From Phytophthora sp. 'mugwort' (Eukaryota; Oomycota; Peronosporomycetes; Peronosporales; Peronosporaceae), in the NCBI GenBank assembly GCA_033558025.1, contig JAUCEF010000011.1, forward strand, positions 992,001 through 1,056,000: a DNA stretch of 64,000 nucleotides, in the 5' to 3' direction. The position numbers were made by a program, and so were the translations under genes. The notes below the pieces were generated by a model. It did not search any database, was not told the origin of the DNA, and saw only the letters and a program-made list of their open reading frames with translations. The stretch's first letter is position 1, and each line of letters begins with the position of its first letter. Below are positions 11,067 through 21,039 of this stretch, piece by piece.

Positions 11067-12245
11067 CTACGTCCACGTACGATTCTCTGGGATGTCTGCG
11101 CAGTCATTCTCCTCACAAGCTGGACAGTACCATGTCTCAGGCGTTTTTTCGAGCGGATCAAGACCCACGCAACTCACGTGGTACCAGTTCGACCGGTCGA
11201 GGCATCTCTTGTTATCACACGCGATCATGTTTCCAAAGCTCGCGCCCTTGCAAATGCAGTACAACCGTCCTTTTCGTTTCTTCTTCTTCTGCAAGGCTCC
11301 AGCATCTCCGCTATCTGCCCGCCCTCGACCATTTCCGCAGCGAGATTTCTTGTCCTGGTCCCCTGGCCGCCGCATTTTGACCACAAATGGATGCAGCTCG
11401 CCGCCTAACCCAGTGTCGTCCTCTTGGCCGTAGTCGTACAGATCATCAACATCTTCCTCGGCCAACATAGCCTCAACATCTTCAGCATTGTGGTATGTCA
11501 CCTGTCGGCTTTGGTTCTCTTTATCGTCGCCATAATCCTTCTTTTTGCGCTTCAACCGGTGAACTGGACGCGATCGTAGCAACTCCGCCGCCTCCATAGT
11601 GTCTCTCGAACCAGCAAGCTGCAAAATAGCAAGAAAATCTTCTCATTAGGCCGAATACACTGAAAATCAAATGCCAAATGGTATTTACCGTACGTAAGTG
11701 ACAAATGACGAGATGCTCGAGCTTTCGTCCGCCTTCTTGCACCCCTCATTGAAGTGTCTAAGTTGCAAAACATAGAGCAAAACATAAGCCCACACACGCA
11801 AATAATCGGTACAATGGCAATCTCGGATGGAATCGCACTGGAAAAGACAACGCACCTGGCAACAGTAACTGCCAACTGCTCTTTTGAGCTGCCTGGCACC
11901 TCTGGGATTCCGTAGAATGCCATGTATTTGCGCAAAGCGTTGGGCTGTACCAATCCGACGCGTAATACATATTTGAGAAATTGCGAACGTTGCAACTACA
12001 CTGTTAGAAGCTGCTTCCTCCAAATGCAATGGTAGTTTCCATTCAAAACACAGCAAGCAGAAATGTATAAAAAACAATGCGCAACTTGAATTGCTACTGC
12101 GTACCCGCAATCGAGTGAAATCCACCGCCATATTCACAGGATACTGACTGCGTTCGCCTGGCAATACACGCGACGATGAAACGCTCGAGCTGCTGCTGCT
12201 CATGCTCGTGGCACACGCCGGCACATTCTGCTGCGGATCCGCCAT
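11067..12245 (-). CDS. SAP30-like Sin3-binding domain fused to an ING-type PHD finger
   Basis: Four minus-strand exons are inferred: 12245-12105, 11944-11856, 11757-11694 and 11618-11067. All are GT/AG and in phase, giving 281 residues. Exons 1-3 rebuild a short helical motif, VDFTRLR, then PNALRKYMAFYGIPEVPGSS, KEQLAVTVAR and HF. This follows the Sin3-binding consensus of SAP30 (DF..L....LR.Y...Y.L....S...L...V..HF). The C-terminal part is basic then acidic, and ends in a PHD finger at about 220-270 (LYCICKG, MIACDNKRC, WYHVSCVGL, WYCPAC) resembling those of ING proteins that read histone H3K4 methylation. A role as a Sin3-HDAC recruitment or targeting subunit is inferred. Earlier frames in these introns are not coding. 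Confidence 0.85.
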
Positions 12246-12730
12246 GATGGCTCGCGTCGAGGCGAAGTTGATTCTTTTTTGCGTTTCCGAATCGAATTTC
12301 GGCCAATCCTGGGTCGAGCACGAATCAACCAGGTGCACACTTCTCATACAAGTCCCTCCTTTCTTGCACATCAAGCGCCGCGCCCTGCAGAGCTTGCTCG
12401 CGCGTATAAATGCAAGACGCGAGAAGTTGGTTTAACGCTAGTATTAACCTCGATTGCGGCCAGGAAGATCTGTGGCAATGCCAGCAACGTGGTGTCGATT
12501 TGGCCAGTTCTGATGCGGATTGACAAAACTGTCAACTTCAAGCAACAAGTACTCAATTTCACTATGGACGCACCACTATGCAACAAATATGGCTGGCACA
12601 GTTTAAATGAAAAAAAAATGAATCGCAGTTCATAGCTAACGAATCTTCATTCAAACATACCCTACTTGCTTTCCTCCTCCAAATTACCTTAAGATGCGAG
12701 ACGTGTGCGTACGTGTCGTCGTGTAGCTCC
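12246..12730. other. Intergenic upstream of the SAP30/PHD gene
   Basis: No gene is supported. The span holds the promoter side of the SAP30/PHD gene and the 3' side of the PH-domain gene, both on the minus strand. Confidence 0.5.
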
Positions 12731-14386
12731 TTAAAACTCGAAGCTCTCCATGGGGGCGGCGGGTGGTGCTTCTGGCTTCTTCACGGGCGCCCGTCGCACC
12801 ACCTCAATTTCACGGGGCGCCACTTCCACCTCGCGAGGGGCCTCGCGCACATTCAATTCCTCCATCTTGGCGCGCTGCTGCTCCAGTTCTATCTGCTGCT
12901 GGCGCCATTCAGCGTCCCGCGTCTGCTGTTCCTGCTTGAGCGCAGCCTCACGGCGTCGCTGGTGCTCCTGCTGCTTTTTCTGAATCATCTCACGCTTCAC
13001 ATCACCGACCAGCGACGAACGCGGCGCAGTGGCCAGAGCCTGAGACGCCGACAAACGCGTCACGCCGTCCTCGTTCAGGTCGCTGCCGATCGATCCTGGT
13101 CCAACAACAGGCGAGGAAACGGTACCCTGTTGCGGCGAGCCTTCGGGTTCGTTGTCGCTGTCATCCGATTCGTCATCCACACTGAAATGTGAGTTCATCT
13201 GTTGGGTCATACGGAACGCGAGGTCCTCCTGCTCCTGTTCCTGCTGCATTTTCAGCTGAAGCGCCTTCTCACGCTCGGCACGCTGGCGTGCATGCTCCTC
13301 GCGCTTCTGACGACGCTGCAGCTCCAGTAGGTCCTCGCCTCGCTGAGGCCTGAGTTTCTCCTGCATCGCCAGCTCGTCCGCCAGCAGCTTATTACGGATC
13401 GCCTCTTGCTCCTGTTCCTGCTGAATACGCGCAAGTTCCTCCGTTTCACGCGCGCGCTGCAGCTCCAAAGCCTGCTGCATCTCGATCTCCTTCTGCTGCT
13501 GCAGCTCGCGCTCCTTTTGCGCTAGCTTTTGCTGCTCTTCACGACGCTGCAGCTCTTCGGCAGCGACCAGTGCCGCTGCCTGCGCCTCCTCCTCTTGCTC
13601 TTTCTGCTGCTGTGCCGCCAACTGTCTGCGCATTTCGGCGTCCTGTTCGGCCTGGCGGTGTTGCTCCTCCTGCTGTCGGTACTGCTCCTCTGCCTGGTGA
13701 TGCTGCTGCTCTTCCTGTCGGTAGTGCTCTTCTTCCTGGTGAAGGAGCTCCTGCTCATGTCTAAGCTCCTCTTGTCTTTGCTGTTCTTCAAGACGATACT
13801 GATCTTCCAGATGCTGCTGCCTCATACTTTCGGCCTCTGCAGCATGCAGCTCCTGCTCCTCCACTGACGGTCGCATCTCGGGGCCCATACTGTGGCGCTG
13901 GTTCACGCCGCGACGCGGCACTGAGAAGTTCTGGAAATCCCGGATGGACGGGTTGCTGTTGACGTTGTTGCTGGCCATGACACCGTTATTGGAGGATGGC
14001 GCGGGCATGGACGCGCGCTGTATGGGCGGCTGGCCCGAGTTAATACGGAAGGCCAAGACGAGCTTGTCTACCCAGTCGTTCATCTCCATTTCCGTGCCGG
14101 CGGCCACCAGCAGACGACGCTCGGGCGCGTTAATAGCGATGCGCCAGATTGTGGAGGCCGAGCTACCGGTCTTCATGCTGTCTGCGGGCATGACCTCCAG
14201 CACGCCCTCGTCGCAGCCCTGCAGACCCAGCTCGCCTTTGAGCTCACCGTCCTCAAACGTGAAGTACTGCAGGCGCGACGGCGTCAACACGAAGTAGCGC
14301 GGCTTCCAGTTCTTGCGACCGAACGGGCCTGTGCCGGAGCCCTTCTTGAACAGCACACCCGTGCGCAGGATCTGGCCGTCGCTCAT
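12731..14386 (-). CDS. PH-domain protein with a long Gln/Glu/Arg coiled coil
   Basis: A single-exon gene of 551 residues that starts at an ATG (MSDGQILRTG). Residues about 5-115 form a pleckstrin-homology domain: GVLFKKGSGTGPFGRKNWKP, RYFVLTPSRLQYF, then IWRIAINAPERRLLVAAG and MNDWVDKLVLAF, with the C-terminal helix tryptophan. From about 175 to 400 it is a very high-content Q/E/R repeat forming a predicted long coiled coil. A Ser/Asp-rich linker (DDESDDSDNEPEGS) and another short coiled coil end the protein. Such a protein would bind phosphoinositides and self-associate; the membrane target is unknown. No specific family name is justified. Confidence 0.88.
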   Translation of the reverse strand: MSDGQILRTGVLFKKGSGTGPFGRKNWKPRYFVLTPSRLQYFTFEDGELKGELGLQGCDEGVLEVMPADSMKTGSSASTIWRIAINAPERRLLVAAGTEMEMNDWVDKLVLAFRINSGQPPIQRASMPAPSSNNGVMASNNVNSNPSIRDFQNFSVPRRGVNQRHSMGPEMRPSVEEQELHAAEAESMRQQHLEDQYRLEEQQRQEELRHEQELLHQEEEHYRQEEQQHHQAEEQYRQQEEQHRQAEQDAEMRRQLAAQQQKEQEEEAQAAALVAAEELQRREEQQKLAQKERELQQQKEIEMQQALELQRARETEELARIQQEQEQEAIRNKLLADELAMQEKLRPQRGEDLLELQRRQKREEHARQRAEREKALQLKMQQEQEQEDLAFRMTQQMNSHFSVDDESDDSDNEPEGSPQQGTVSSPVVGPGSIGSDLNEDGVTRLSASQALATAPRSSLVGDVKREMIQKKQQEHQRRREAALKQEQQTRDAEWRQQQIELEQQRAKMEELNVREAPREVEVAPREIEVVRRAPVKKPEAPPAAPMESFEF

Positions 14387-15110
14387 GCTCGTCTCGGGGT
14401 ATTTTGTGTGTGACTGCTGTGACCGATGGCGTCGATATCCGATACTGAAGCGGAGGGAGCGGGAGAAGACAGAATGGGGATAAAATTCGCTAAGTGCGAT
14501 TCAGATATACTCCAGCCAAGATGTTTTGTGACGAAAGAAGCTTGAGAAGCGACAACTTGTTTGCCAGATGGCTGGCACAGTGTAGGTTTGCGATTGCTCG
14601 GTTCTGTGGTGTCGGCTGTATTGTACGCTGTAGTTAGGCACCACACAAGAGATCGTAGTAATGAACACGAAGGGGTAGCCACAGGCGCGGAATTTTTGGC
14701 AATCGGTACAACTGGATTTGCTCAGGATTTTGCCGGCTGGTCCAGCAATGGACACGCTTTCTAGTTTCTGAAGTTTACTCGACCGTGAATTAATACATCA
14801 ATAAATCACGAGCAAGTCACCCGCTGCGACGTCCAATGCCAGAGGGTTCGAGCTCCCCGCTAGCGGCCAAGAAAATCCGACGCCGGTGTCTATCTAGTGG
14901 AGGTTGGATTTTTCTGTGGAGACTCCGCGCCGAAAAAGATAACTTTTCAGCTGTTGCTCGCTGTCGAGGATTGCCAATATGCTAATCGAATTGTGAAAAG
15001 CTGTTGCAGTGTACTGTACTTTGTATTGGTCTTGTCAGTTGTTTACCTGTTAAAACATGGCTACCATTTCAAGTGCAAAGTAAGACAAATGTCCGATAAT
15101 TCCCCGTGCT
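14387..15110. other. Intergenic, nothing recognised
   Basis: About 720 bp lie between the start of the PH-domain gene and the stop of the SR-protein gene. Short ORFs occur but none is supported. Confidence 0.5.
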
Positions 15111-15752
15111 CTACCTCCACTCGGTCATCCGCTTCATGGCACCGCACTTGTTGCAGGACGGCGCGTGCTTGGAATTCATGTTGCCGCAGCCGGCCTTGCT
15201 GCATTCCCACTTGTCAGACGTCGAAAACATCGTCGCAGACACGGGCGCAGGAAGACCTCGAGCGTGGACGGTACCCACAGGCTCTTTCGCTGCCTCCTGC
15301 TTCTGGAGCTGCTCAAAGAAGCTCCTCGCATCCGCCGGTGTCGTGCTTGTCGACTGCTCCTTCACCTCCTTCTCCCCTGCAACCTGCTCAGGTGTTGCAC
15401 AAGAAGCCGTTGCAGTCTCTTCATCTTTAACCTCTAGTTCCTTCACCTTGTCCTTCTTGTGTTTATGTTGCTTGTGACGCTTTTTCTCTGATTTCTTGGA
15501 GTGCTTTCTGTGCTTTTTGTCATACCTCTCCTCGCTCCCAGAGCGAGATGGCGGGATGTTGGGGCTGTGGCTTCTAGAGCGGCTCCTCCTCCTGCATCGA
15601 TCGACGGGGCTCCTACTGCGGCTCCGGCTCCTGATGCGTCTACTCATGTGTCGATCATAGCTGCGGCTTCGGCTTTGGCGACTCGGGGACCAGCGGGGAC
15701 GGGTGGATCGCCCGTGCACCAGGCTGCGGCTGCGGCTGCGACTTCGGCTCAT
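15111..15752 (-). CDS. SR-rich protein with a RanBP2-type zinc finger
   Basis: A single-exon gene of 213 residues. The N-terminal 70 residues are an RS domain (MSRSRSRSRSL, RIRSRSRSRSPVDR, RRRSRSRSHSP). A Lys/His-rich block (KKHRKHSKKSEKKRHKQHKH) follows, then an acidic linker. The C-terminus has a RanBP2-type finger: WECSKAGCGN at about 182, then CNKCGAMKR. This finger class binds single-stranded RNA with GGU-like motifs, as in ZRANB2. The order RS domain then finger is reversed relative to ZRANB2, so orthology is not claimed. A nuclear splicing role is inferred. Confidence 0.85.
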   Translation of the reverse strand: MSRSRSRSRSLVHGRSTRPRWSPSRQSRSRSYDRHMSRRIRSRSRSRSPVDRCRRRSRSRSHSPNIPPSRSGSEERYDKKHRKHSKKSEKKRHKQHKHKKDKVKELEVKDEETATASCATPEQVAGEKEVKEQSTSTTPADARSFFEQLQKQEAAKEPVGTVHARGLPAPVSATMFSTSDKWECSKAGCGNMNSKHAPSCNKCGAMKRMTEWR

Positions 15753-16383
15753 TTGCGCGGGAAACGTTTTGTCGAAATTTGTACCGTTACAGTCCAGTTA
15801 AACTGTCCCAAAGAACTGCCACTTGGGAGTAGCGCCAGGGGTGTTGGCGATGCTACAGCAAGCGTTTGCTCTATAAATAAAAGTGTCGTAGCGCTATCCG
15901 GATGAACTCGAGGCGTGACGACACGATGAGTTGTCCGCTTTGGCATTAGTCCAGTTGATTGTTGCTGTTAATTTGAAATTTCTGTTCTGCAGGCAACGAA
16001 TTCCATGGGCCAGCACGTGGAACAATTGCGTATTGCCAATTTCGTCTATTGTCAGGCCTTATACGACTCACTTCAACGGTTTCTGCTTTCGTTATCTCTA
16101 GTTTGTCATTAAGTTTCAAGAGACGAAGAGTTCCTGCTTCAATTTCGCTACCAACGGGTGCTTGTTATCTATTTTAATAGGATATACTACAGTAGTAGTC
16201 ACTCAAATGCAACAGCAACGAACAAGTGTCGAGCCAATCGCCCTAATACGCTGTCGTGTACATTAAATCAGCTCACCTGGACCCCTACAGCATTCCTCGC
16301 TCACCCAACTCGCCTCAATTGGCAGGTTTGCACGTATAAAGTGTCGGTTGTCTATTGATTCAATAGTAAGTTAAGTCTATCGC
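15753..16383. other. Intergenic, nothing recognised
   Basis: About 630 bp lie between two minus-strand genes. No ORF is supported. It should hold the promoter of the SR gene and the terminator of eEF3. Confidence 0.5.
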
Positions 16384-19300
16384 TTACAGCCACTTCCACT
16401 CTGGACTCTCACGCGTGAGGCCGTCCACGTAGTCGTCGAACGACACACCCGCAGCCTTACACAACTTGCTGAGCTTCCGGATTTGCTGCTTGCTGAGCGG
16501 ACGCAGCGTCTTGGGGTTCGTCAGCTTTGTGCGTTTCATGGACGCATTCAGGTTGCTGCCCACCTTCTTCTCCTCCTCGGGCTCCTCCTCGATCACTTTG
16601 CGACCACCACCAGCACGGTATTCCTTCTCCTGGGCCTCACCAATGATAGTCAGGCGACCAGATTCCACCAGCCACTTCTCCGTACAGAGCGAGTTGTAGA
16701 ACTCTTCACTGTGGGAAATCATGATGACACCACCAGCGTACTGACGAATACCGTCCGCCAGGGCACCCAGTGCAGCGCGGTCAAGATAATTCGTCGGTTC
16801 ATCCAGCACCAGCAAGTGCGGGCGGTTCCACATGGCAGCGGCGATCACAAGTTTCACCTTTTGACCACCCGATAGACCGCGGATCTTGCCGTGAGTGCCG
16901 AACTCGGCCGGTAGAGCGAAGTCGTCCAAATGACGTTGGATTTCCTTCGTGGTGAGCGGACGCAAATCCATTCCACCAGCCAGCGTAGCTTGACGAATGT
17001 CCTCCGCCTCGGCAAGAGCTCCCAGACCCATTTCCTGGAGCTGTTCAAGCGTAAAGCGCTTGTTGTGGCGCTCAGTCATTCCCACGATCTTGCACTCGTA
17101 CTCCAGCGTGCCGCGCTTCCCCTTGGTACGAGACACGATCTTCTCCACTTGGCCCTGCTTCTTGCCAACGAGGTTCTTCTCGTCCTCTGTCTGCTGCAGG
17201 TTCACGTGGTCACCGAGTTCGCGGTCGATGCCGTTCTCGCCACCAAAACGCCACTGGAAGTACTCGACAGGGCTACTCTCAAGGTGCTTTTCAACGTGAT
17301 GAAACGAATGCTGAGCCACGTACGCCACACGCACAGCGTGGTGCTTCCAGAAGGTGCCCGTGTCAGGCGACGTCTCCTGTACAATCATCTTGATCAGAGT
17401 TGATTTGCCAGCACCGTTGGCACCAATCACAGCAACACGCGAGGCCAGACACAACTTCACAGACACATCACTCAATTGGGGTTTGGAGGCGCCCGGGTAC
17501 GTGTAAGTAGCATTGTCGAGCGTCAAGATACGACGAGTCATGGAGTTGATACCCTCCAGACGACCAGGCTCCGGTAGGTTAAATACCATGTCCGACGACT
17601 TGAGTTCGTAGTAGTGTTTCGCCTCCGGGTGGATGTCCACGAACTTGGAAAGCGTCATAGGATACAGCACCAGCTTTTTCGCCTCGTAGTGGAAAATATC
17701 CGTGCAAACATTGTCCAGGAAACCGGTGTCGTGTGACACCAGCAGCACCGTCATAGTCTCTAGCGAGTTCAGGTAGTCCACCAACCACTGCACAGCGTGC
17801 ACGTCCAGGTGATTCGTCGGCTCATCTAGAAGAAGAACGTCGGCGTTGTACAGCATGGCACGTGCCAGCGCAAGCTTCATGCGCCAGCCACCAGAAAGCT
17901 CGTCGATGTCGCCGTTCAGCATCTTCTGCGTGAAACCAATGTCCGTCAGAGTCTTCTCAACAGCCTCAGGGGTCTGGTGAGCAAGCTCCGGGGCCTTGCA
18001 CATCGACTCGAGCAGACTTCCCTGACTCGCAACGATGTCCTCGTGCTGCACGTACACGGAGCGCAGAGTCTCTGGCAGGCCTTCAATGGCACCTGAAGCC
18101 AGGTTGCGCATCAGTGTAGTCTTCCCCACACCATTCTTTCCGATGAGACCGTAGCGGTGGCCGCGAGTCAAACGTAGGCGCGCGTTACGCAGCAGAATTT
18201 TACCACCGTAAGCCAGCGAGAAGTCGAGGTCGCACACATCGTTCGGGTCCGTCGACTTCTCCCGCTCCTCGCCCAGACCGCCACCAGCCGCACGCAGAGC
18301 ATCGCAAAGAAGCTCTGCATCTGCGTTACGCATGTGCGGCTGCAGATACGACATTACAACGGTGCGCCACTCTGATCCACGGTTCTGAGTGGCCAGCTCA
18401 GTGCACACATCTGTGACGTATTCCAGCGTAAAGTCGTTTAGACCAGGATGCGTCGGCCGGTCAAGCGTATCCGTGAATGCAACCAGAATGTCGGACTCGA
18501 GCTTCTTACGGATCTCAATGGGGTCTTCCTCCATAGCCTCCCCATCACCCGCAGCATGTACAAGGTGAGCACGAGCTTCCTTTGCCGACTCAACGACCTC
18601 CTCGTCGATCAGGCGGTCAATGGCCGTCTCCAGCTGCGGGAGCAGCAGCGGCACGAACTGCATCACGTCCGACGGACGCACCACGAGGCGACACATGCTA
18701 TCGATAATCTTGGCGGCCTTACGCTTCAACGAGGAGCTGTGGATGCTCGTGTCACGCAGAGCCTTGTGCAGCAGCGGCGCAATCAGAGAAAGTGTCGGTG
18801 CGTCCACGTTCGCTACAAAAGTAGTTGCAAGAAGACTGTCAATCGCCTTCATGGTCTCTTCGGGACGAGCAATGACACCCACAAGCGTGGGCACAAGCGG
18901 CACGACATCGTCATTGTTAATCTTGGAGCACACAGCAGTCAGAGCGTCAATCGAGGCGGCCTGTACCTGCTTCTTCGTGTCCCACACATAGTCGGTAACA
19001 ATGGGCATGATCTCCGGAAGCCAGCCGGATACCTCCTCACTAGCAGTCTCACTGAGCTCCTTGAGCAAGTTCAACGCAGCGACCTTGCTTTGCCATTGTC
19101 GCAGCTCCAGGGCCTTGTAAATCTGCTTAAGAACCGAGTGGATAGCAAGCGGGTTCACCTTCTGTGCGATGGTCTTGGCCAATGTGGTCGCAACGTTCTT
19201 AACAGCATGCTCCGAGTCGGCGTGGCGCTGCATAATAGTCGAGAGCTGCTCCACCACCACGGGCTCCATCACGGACGATAGCTTCTCGCTCTTGCACAGA

Positions 19301-19803
19301 CAAAGAAAAGCAAGCAGAGCGCCTTCACGTGCTGTGGTGGGCTTGGCGACGAGGAACTTCTTGAGCTCGTCGAGCACATGGATACTGGCGGGGTTGGCAA
19401 TGCCCACAACCTCCACGGCCGCCACAATGTCGGCGGCGGCAGCATTGCGCTCGCCCTTCGACGAGAAGGCGGCAACGAGGCGTGATAGGATGGCGTCGAG
19501 CTGCGTCTTGACGGCCTCAACGTCCTCAAGCGCCTTAAAAGCCTCCCGCTGCTCCTCGGACGCGAGTTCACGGAACTCGTCGTTGTCATCCGACGAGGAC
19601 GCCGACGTCTCGGAGGGTGGCGGCGACGTCTTCTTGTGAACAGGCGGCATAGCCACATTAACGCCCGAGTTCCTGGGCGCTACGAACTGCAGCGACGACG
19701 GCGCGTGGTGCTCCTGCTCCAGCACGGATGGCTTGTTGTGCGTCATGGCGGCCGCCAACATGGCGTCGGCCGCAGCCTTACGCGCGCGCTGTCCCTTGCC
19801 CAT
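16384..19803 (-). CDS. Translation elongation factor 3 (eEF3), ABC-F-like ATPase
   Basis: A single coding exon of 1,139 residues. I start at the first in-frame ATG (19803, MGKGQRARKAA); a longer frame upstream has only a GTG, and TTGCAG just before the ATG suggests a leader intron acceptor. N-terminal HEAT repeats span about 90-440. ABC1 has GKNGVGKTT near 550, LSGGWRMKLALA near 635 and LLLDEPTNHLD near 655. ABC2 has GANGAGKST near 790, LSGGQKVKLVIA near 977 and LVLDEPTNYLD near 997. A chromodomain-like insert (about 875-920) sits between the ABC2 Walker A and signature motif, the eEF3 hallmark. It is a cytosolic, ribosome-bound ATPase that helps release deacylated tRNA from the E site. A decayed partial copy lies at about 31.8-32.4 kb. 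Confidence 0.95.
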   Translation of the reverse strand: MGKGQRARKAAADAMLAAAMTHNKPSVLEQEHHAPSSLQFVAPRNSGVNVAMPPVHKKTSPPPSETSASSSDDNDEFRELASEEQREAFKALEDVEAVKTQLDAILSRLVAAFSSKGERNAAAADIVAAVEVVGIANPASIHVLDELKKFLVAKPTTAREGALLAFLCLCKSEKLSSVMEPVVVEQLSTIMQRHADSEHAVKNVATTLAKTIAQKVNPLAIHSVLKQIYKALELRQWQSKVAALNLLKELSETASEEVSGWLPEIMPIVTDYVWDTKKQVQAASIDALTAVCSKINNDDVVPLVPTLVGVIARPEETMKAIDSLLATTFVANVDAPTLSLIAPLLHKALRDTSIHSSSLKRKAAKIIDSMCRLVVRPSDVMQFVPLLLPQLETAIDRLIDEEVVESAKEARAHLVHAAGDGEAMEEDPIEIRKKLESDILVAFTDTLDRPTHPGLNDFTLEYVTDVCTELATQNRGSEWRTVVMSYLQPHMRNADAELLCDALRAAGGGLGEEREKSTDPNDVCDLDFSLAYGGKILLRNARLRLTRGHRYGLIGKNGVGKTTLMRNLASGAIEGLPETLRSVYVQHEDIVASQGSLLESMCKAPELAHQTPEAVEKTLTDIGFTQKMLNGDIDELSGGWRMKLALARAMLYNADVLLLDEPTNHLDVHAVQWLVDYLNSLETMTVLLVSHDTGFLDNVCTDIFHYEAKKLVLYPMTLSKFVDIHPEAKHYYELKSSDMVFNLPEPGRLEGINSMTRRILTLDNATYTYPGASKPQLSDVSVKLCLASRVAVIGANGAGKSTLIKMIVQETSPDTGTFWKHHAVRVAYVAQHSFHHVEKHLESSPVEYFQWRFGGENGIDRELGDHVNLQQTEDEKNLVGKKQGQVEKIVSRTKGKRGTLEYECKIVGMTERHNKRFTLEQLQEMGLGALAEAEDIRQATLAGGMDLRPLTTKEIQRHLDDFALPAEFGTHGKIRGLSGGQKVKLVIAAAMWNRPHLLVLDEPTNYLDRAALGALADGIRQYAGGVIMISHSEEFYNSLCTEKWLVESGRLTIIGEAQEKEYRAGGGRKVIEEEPEEEKKVGSNLNASMKRTKLTNPKTLRPLSKQQIRKLSKLCKAAGVSFDDYVDGLTRESPEWKWL

Positions 19804-20644
19804 AGTGATCTGCAATAAATTTGTGTGAGTGCGAGGATCGGAGGCGGTTGGTGGGCGGGACGGCCAATGCGGGAATGAGAGAAGAAGAAGCACAGCAGCC
19901 AGCCAAATCGGGCTGAATCTGAAGGTGCCTGCCGCCTGTTTTGGTAACGGTCGCTGACGACGTCACTGTTAAAAGCAAAATAGACTGAAGTTGATTGGAT
20001 TGAATATTCTCTTTGACGAGATCGGAGTGTATTAAGGGAAAAGGACGTATATTCTAACGGAGTTATTTGCACGTTCTGTCGTGTGTACATATTGCGGCAA
20101 AAATATGTTTTTTAACAAACAGCCACCAACCAATCAGACGGCGGTCACGCTCATCGAGCTGACTTGATCGATGGGCAAGGTCGACGGCGAGTCGGCGAAC
20201 ATGTCGCGCAGACCCGAATTAGCATTCGTTTGCGGCACCAACTTGCTTATAAGTACAGTCAATACTCGTTCAGTTCGGCATTCAGCTGCACATGATTCTT
20301 AGCAAGAGTTCATGAGCACGCTGTAACTATAGAAGATAAGAGAAATGCCGCGCGCTCACAAGTAATGCGTGCCAGTTCAGTCAGGGCGCTACACACCTGT
20401 AATACCAGAACTCGTACTACATGTATTAATACATGTAGTGCTGGTGTCGAAGTGCTCAAGAGTCCTGACTCAGGACTCCCGATTTTCTAATTCTGGAATA
20501 AAAAATGACAAATGTTTTCATAAATTACGGTAAGAAAAATAAAATAAATAATACTTTCGCCATATCGTTTTGTTTGTCACATTGATTTCAAAACGATGTT
20601 ATTCTGTAAGTATTGCAAACAAATACGGTCTAATTGGATAAACA
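19804..20644. other. Upstream region of eEF3
   Basis: No gene is supported. The segment probably contains the eEF3 promoter and a leader intron. It becomes AT-rich toward 20500, where transposon debris starts. Confidence 0.45.
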
Positions 20645-21015
20645 CTAGCCGAGCACCGCCGCGTAGGCGGCGGTGGGTTTAGTTTAGGTCCCAGTATATT
20701 GAAAGCCCGTCGGGCAGGACCACATACAAAAAAATATATTTTAACTTTCAACAATCGTTTAATTATATTTCCACCAATAGCTGCCTTCGGCGAAAGATTG
20801 TTTAGTGAATGAGGGCCGCCTTCGCTGCGCTCGGCAGCCATGTTATTTTAGCCAACGGCGGCTCGCCTTCGCTGCACTCCGCAGTCAATGATATTGCGTC
20901 TAGAGTCACGTTATGGCGTGACAGACAGACGGATGGACGCACGGACGGACGCACGAAGCGACGTTAGCGTTGACTTTTAGGATGCAGTGTAGCCCTTCCG
21001 CTATTCTATTTTCAG
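20645..21015 (-). mobile_element. Helitron-like fragment, 3' terminus at 20645
   Basis: Read on the minus strand, the segment ends with a GC-rich hairpin of two 9-bp arms (20654-20662 and 20667-20675, 4-nt loop). Five bases follow, then CTAG and a host T. This is the hairpin plus CTRR-T signature of Helitron 3' ends. Interior sequence has two similar CGCCTTCGCTGC blocks near 20820 and 20870 and a run of GGACGGACGCACG type. No Rep/helicase protein is present, so it would be non-autonomous. The 5' boundary is not fixed. Confidence 0.5.
20654..20675. repeat. GC-rich hairpin next to the Helitron-like end
   Basis: Arms CACCGCCGC and GCGGCGGTG are exact reverse complements with loop GTAG. Confidence 0.9.
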
Positions 21016-21039
21016 TACTCGAATTATTCGCATCCGCGA

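Noticed and set aside
13522..13867. Plus and minus ORFs rich in Leu or Arg/Ser within the PH-domain gene
   Set aside because: These are shadow frames of the Gln/Glu/Arg repeat region.
14820..14880. TPsiC-like GGTTCGAGCTCC
   Set aside because: No tRNA structure can be drawn around it.
18448..19281. 277-codon plus-strand ORF
   Set aside because: It is antisense to eEF3 in a codon-biased gene and has no domain; it is a shadow frame.
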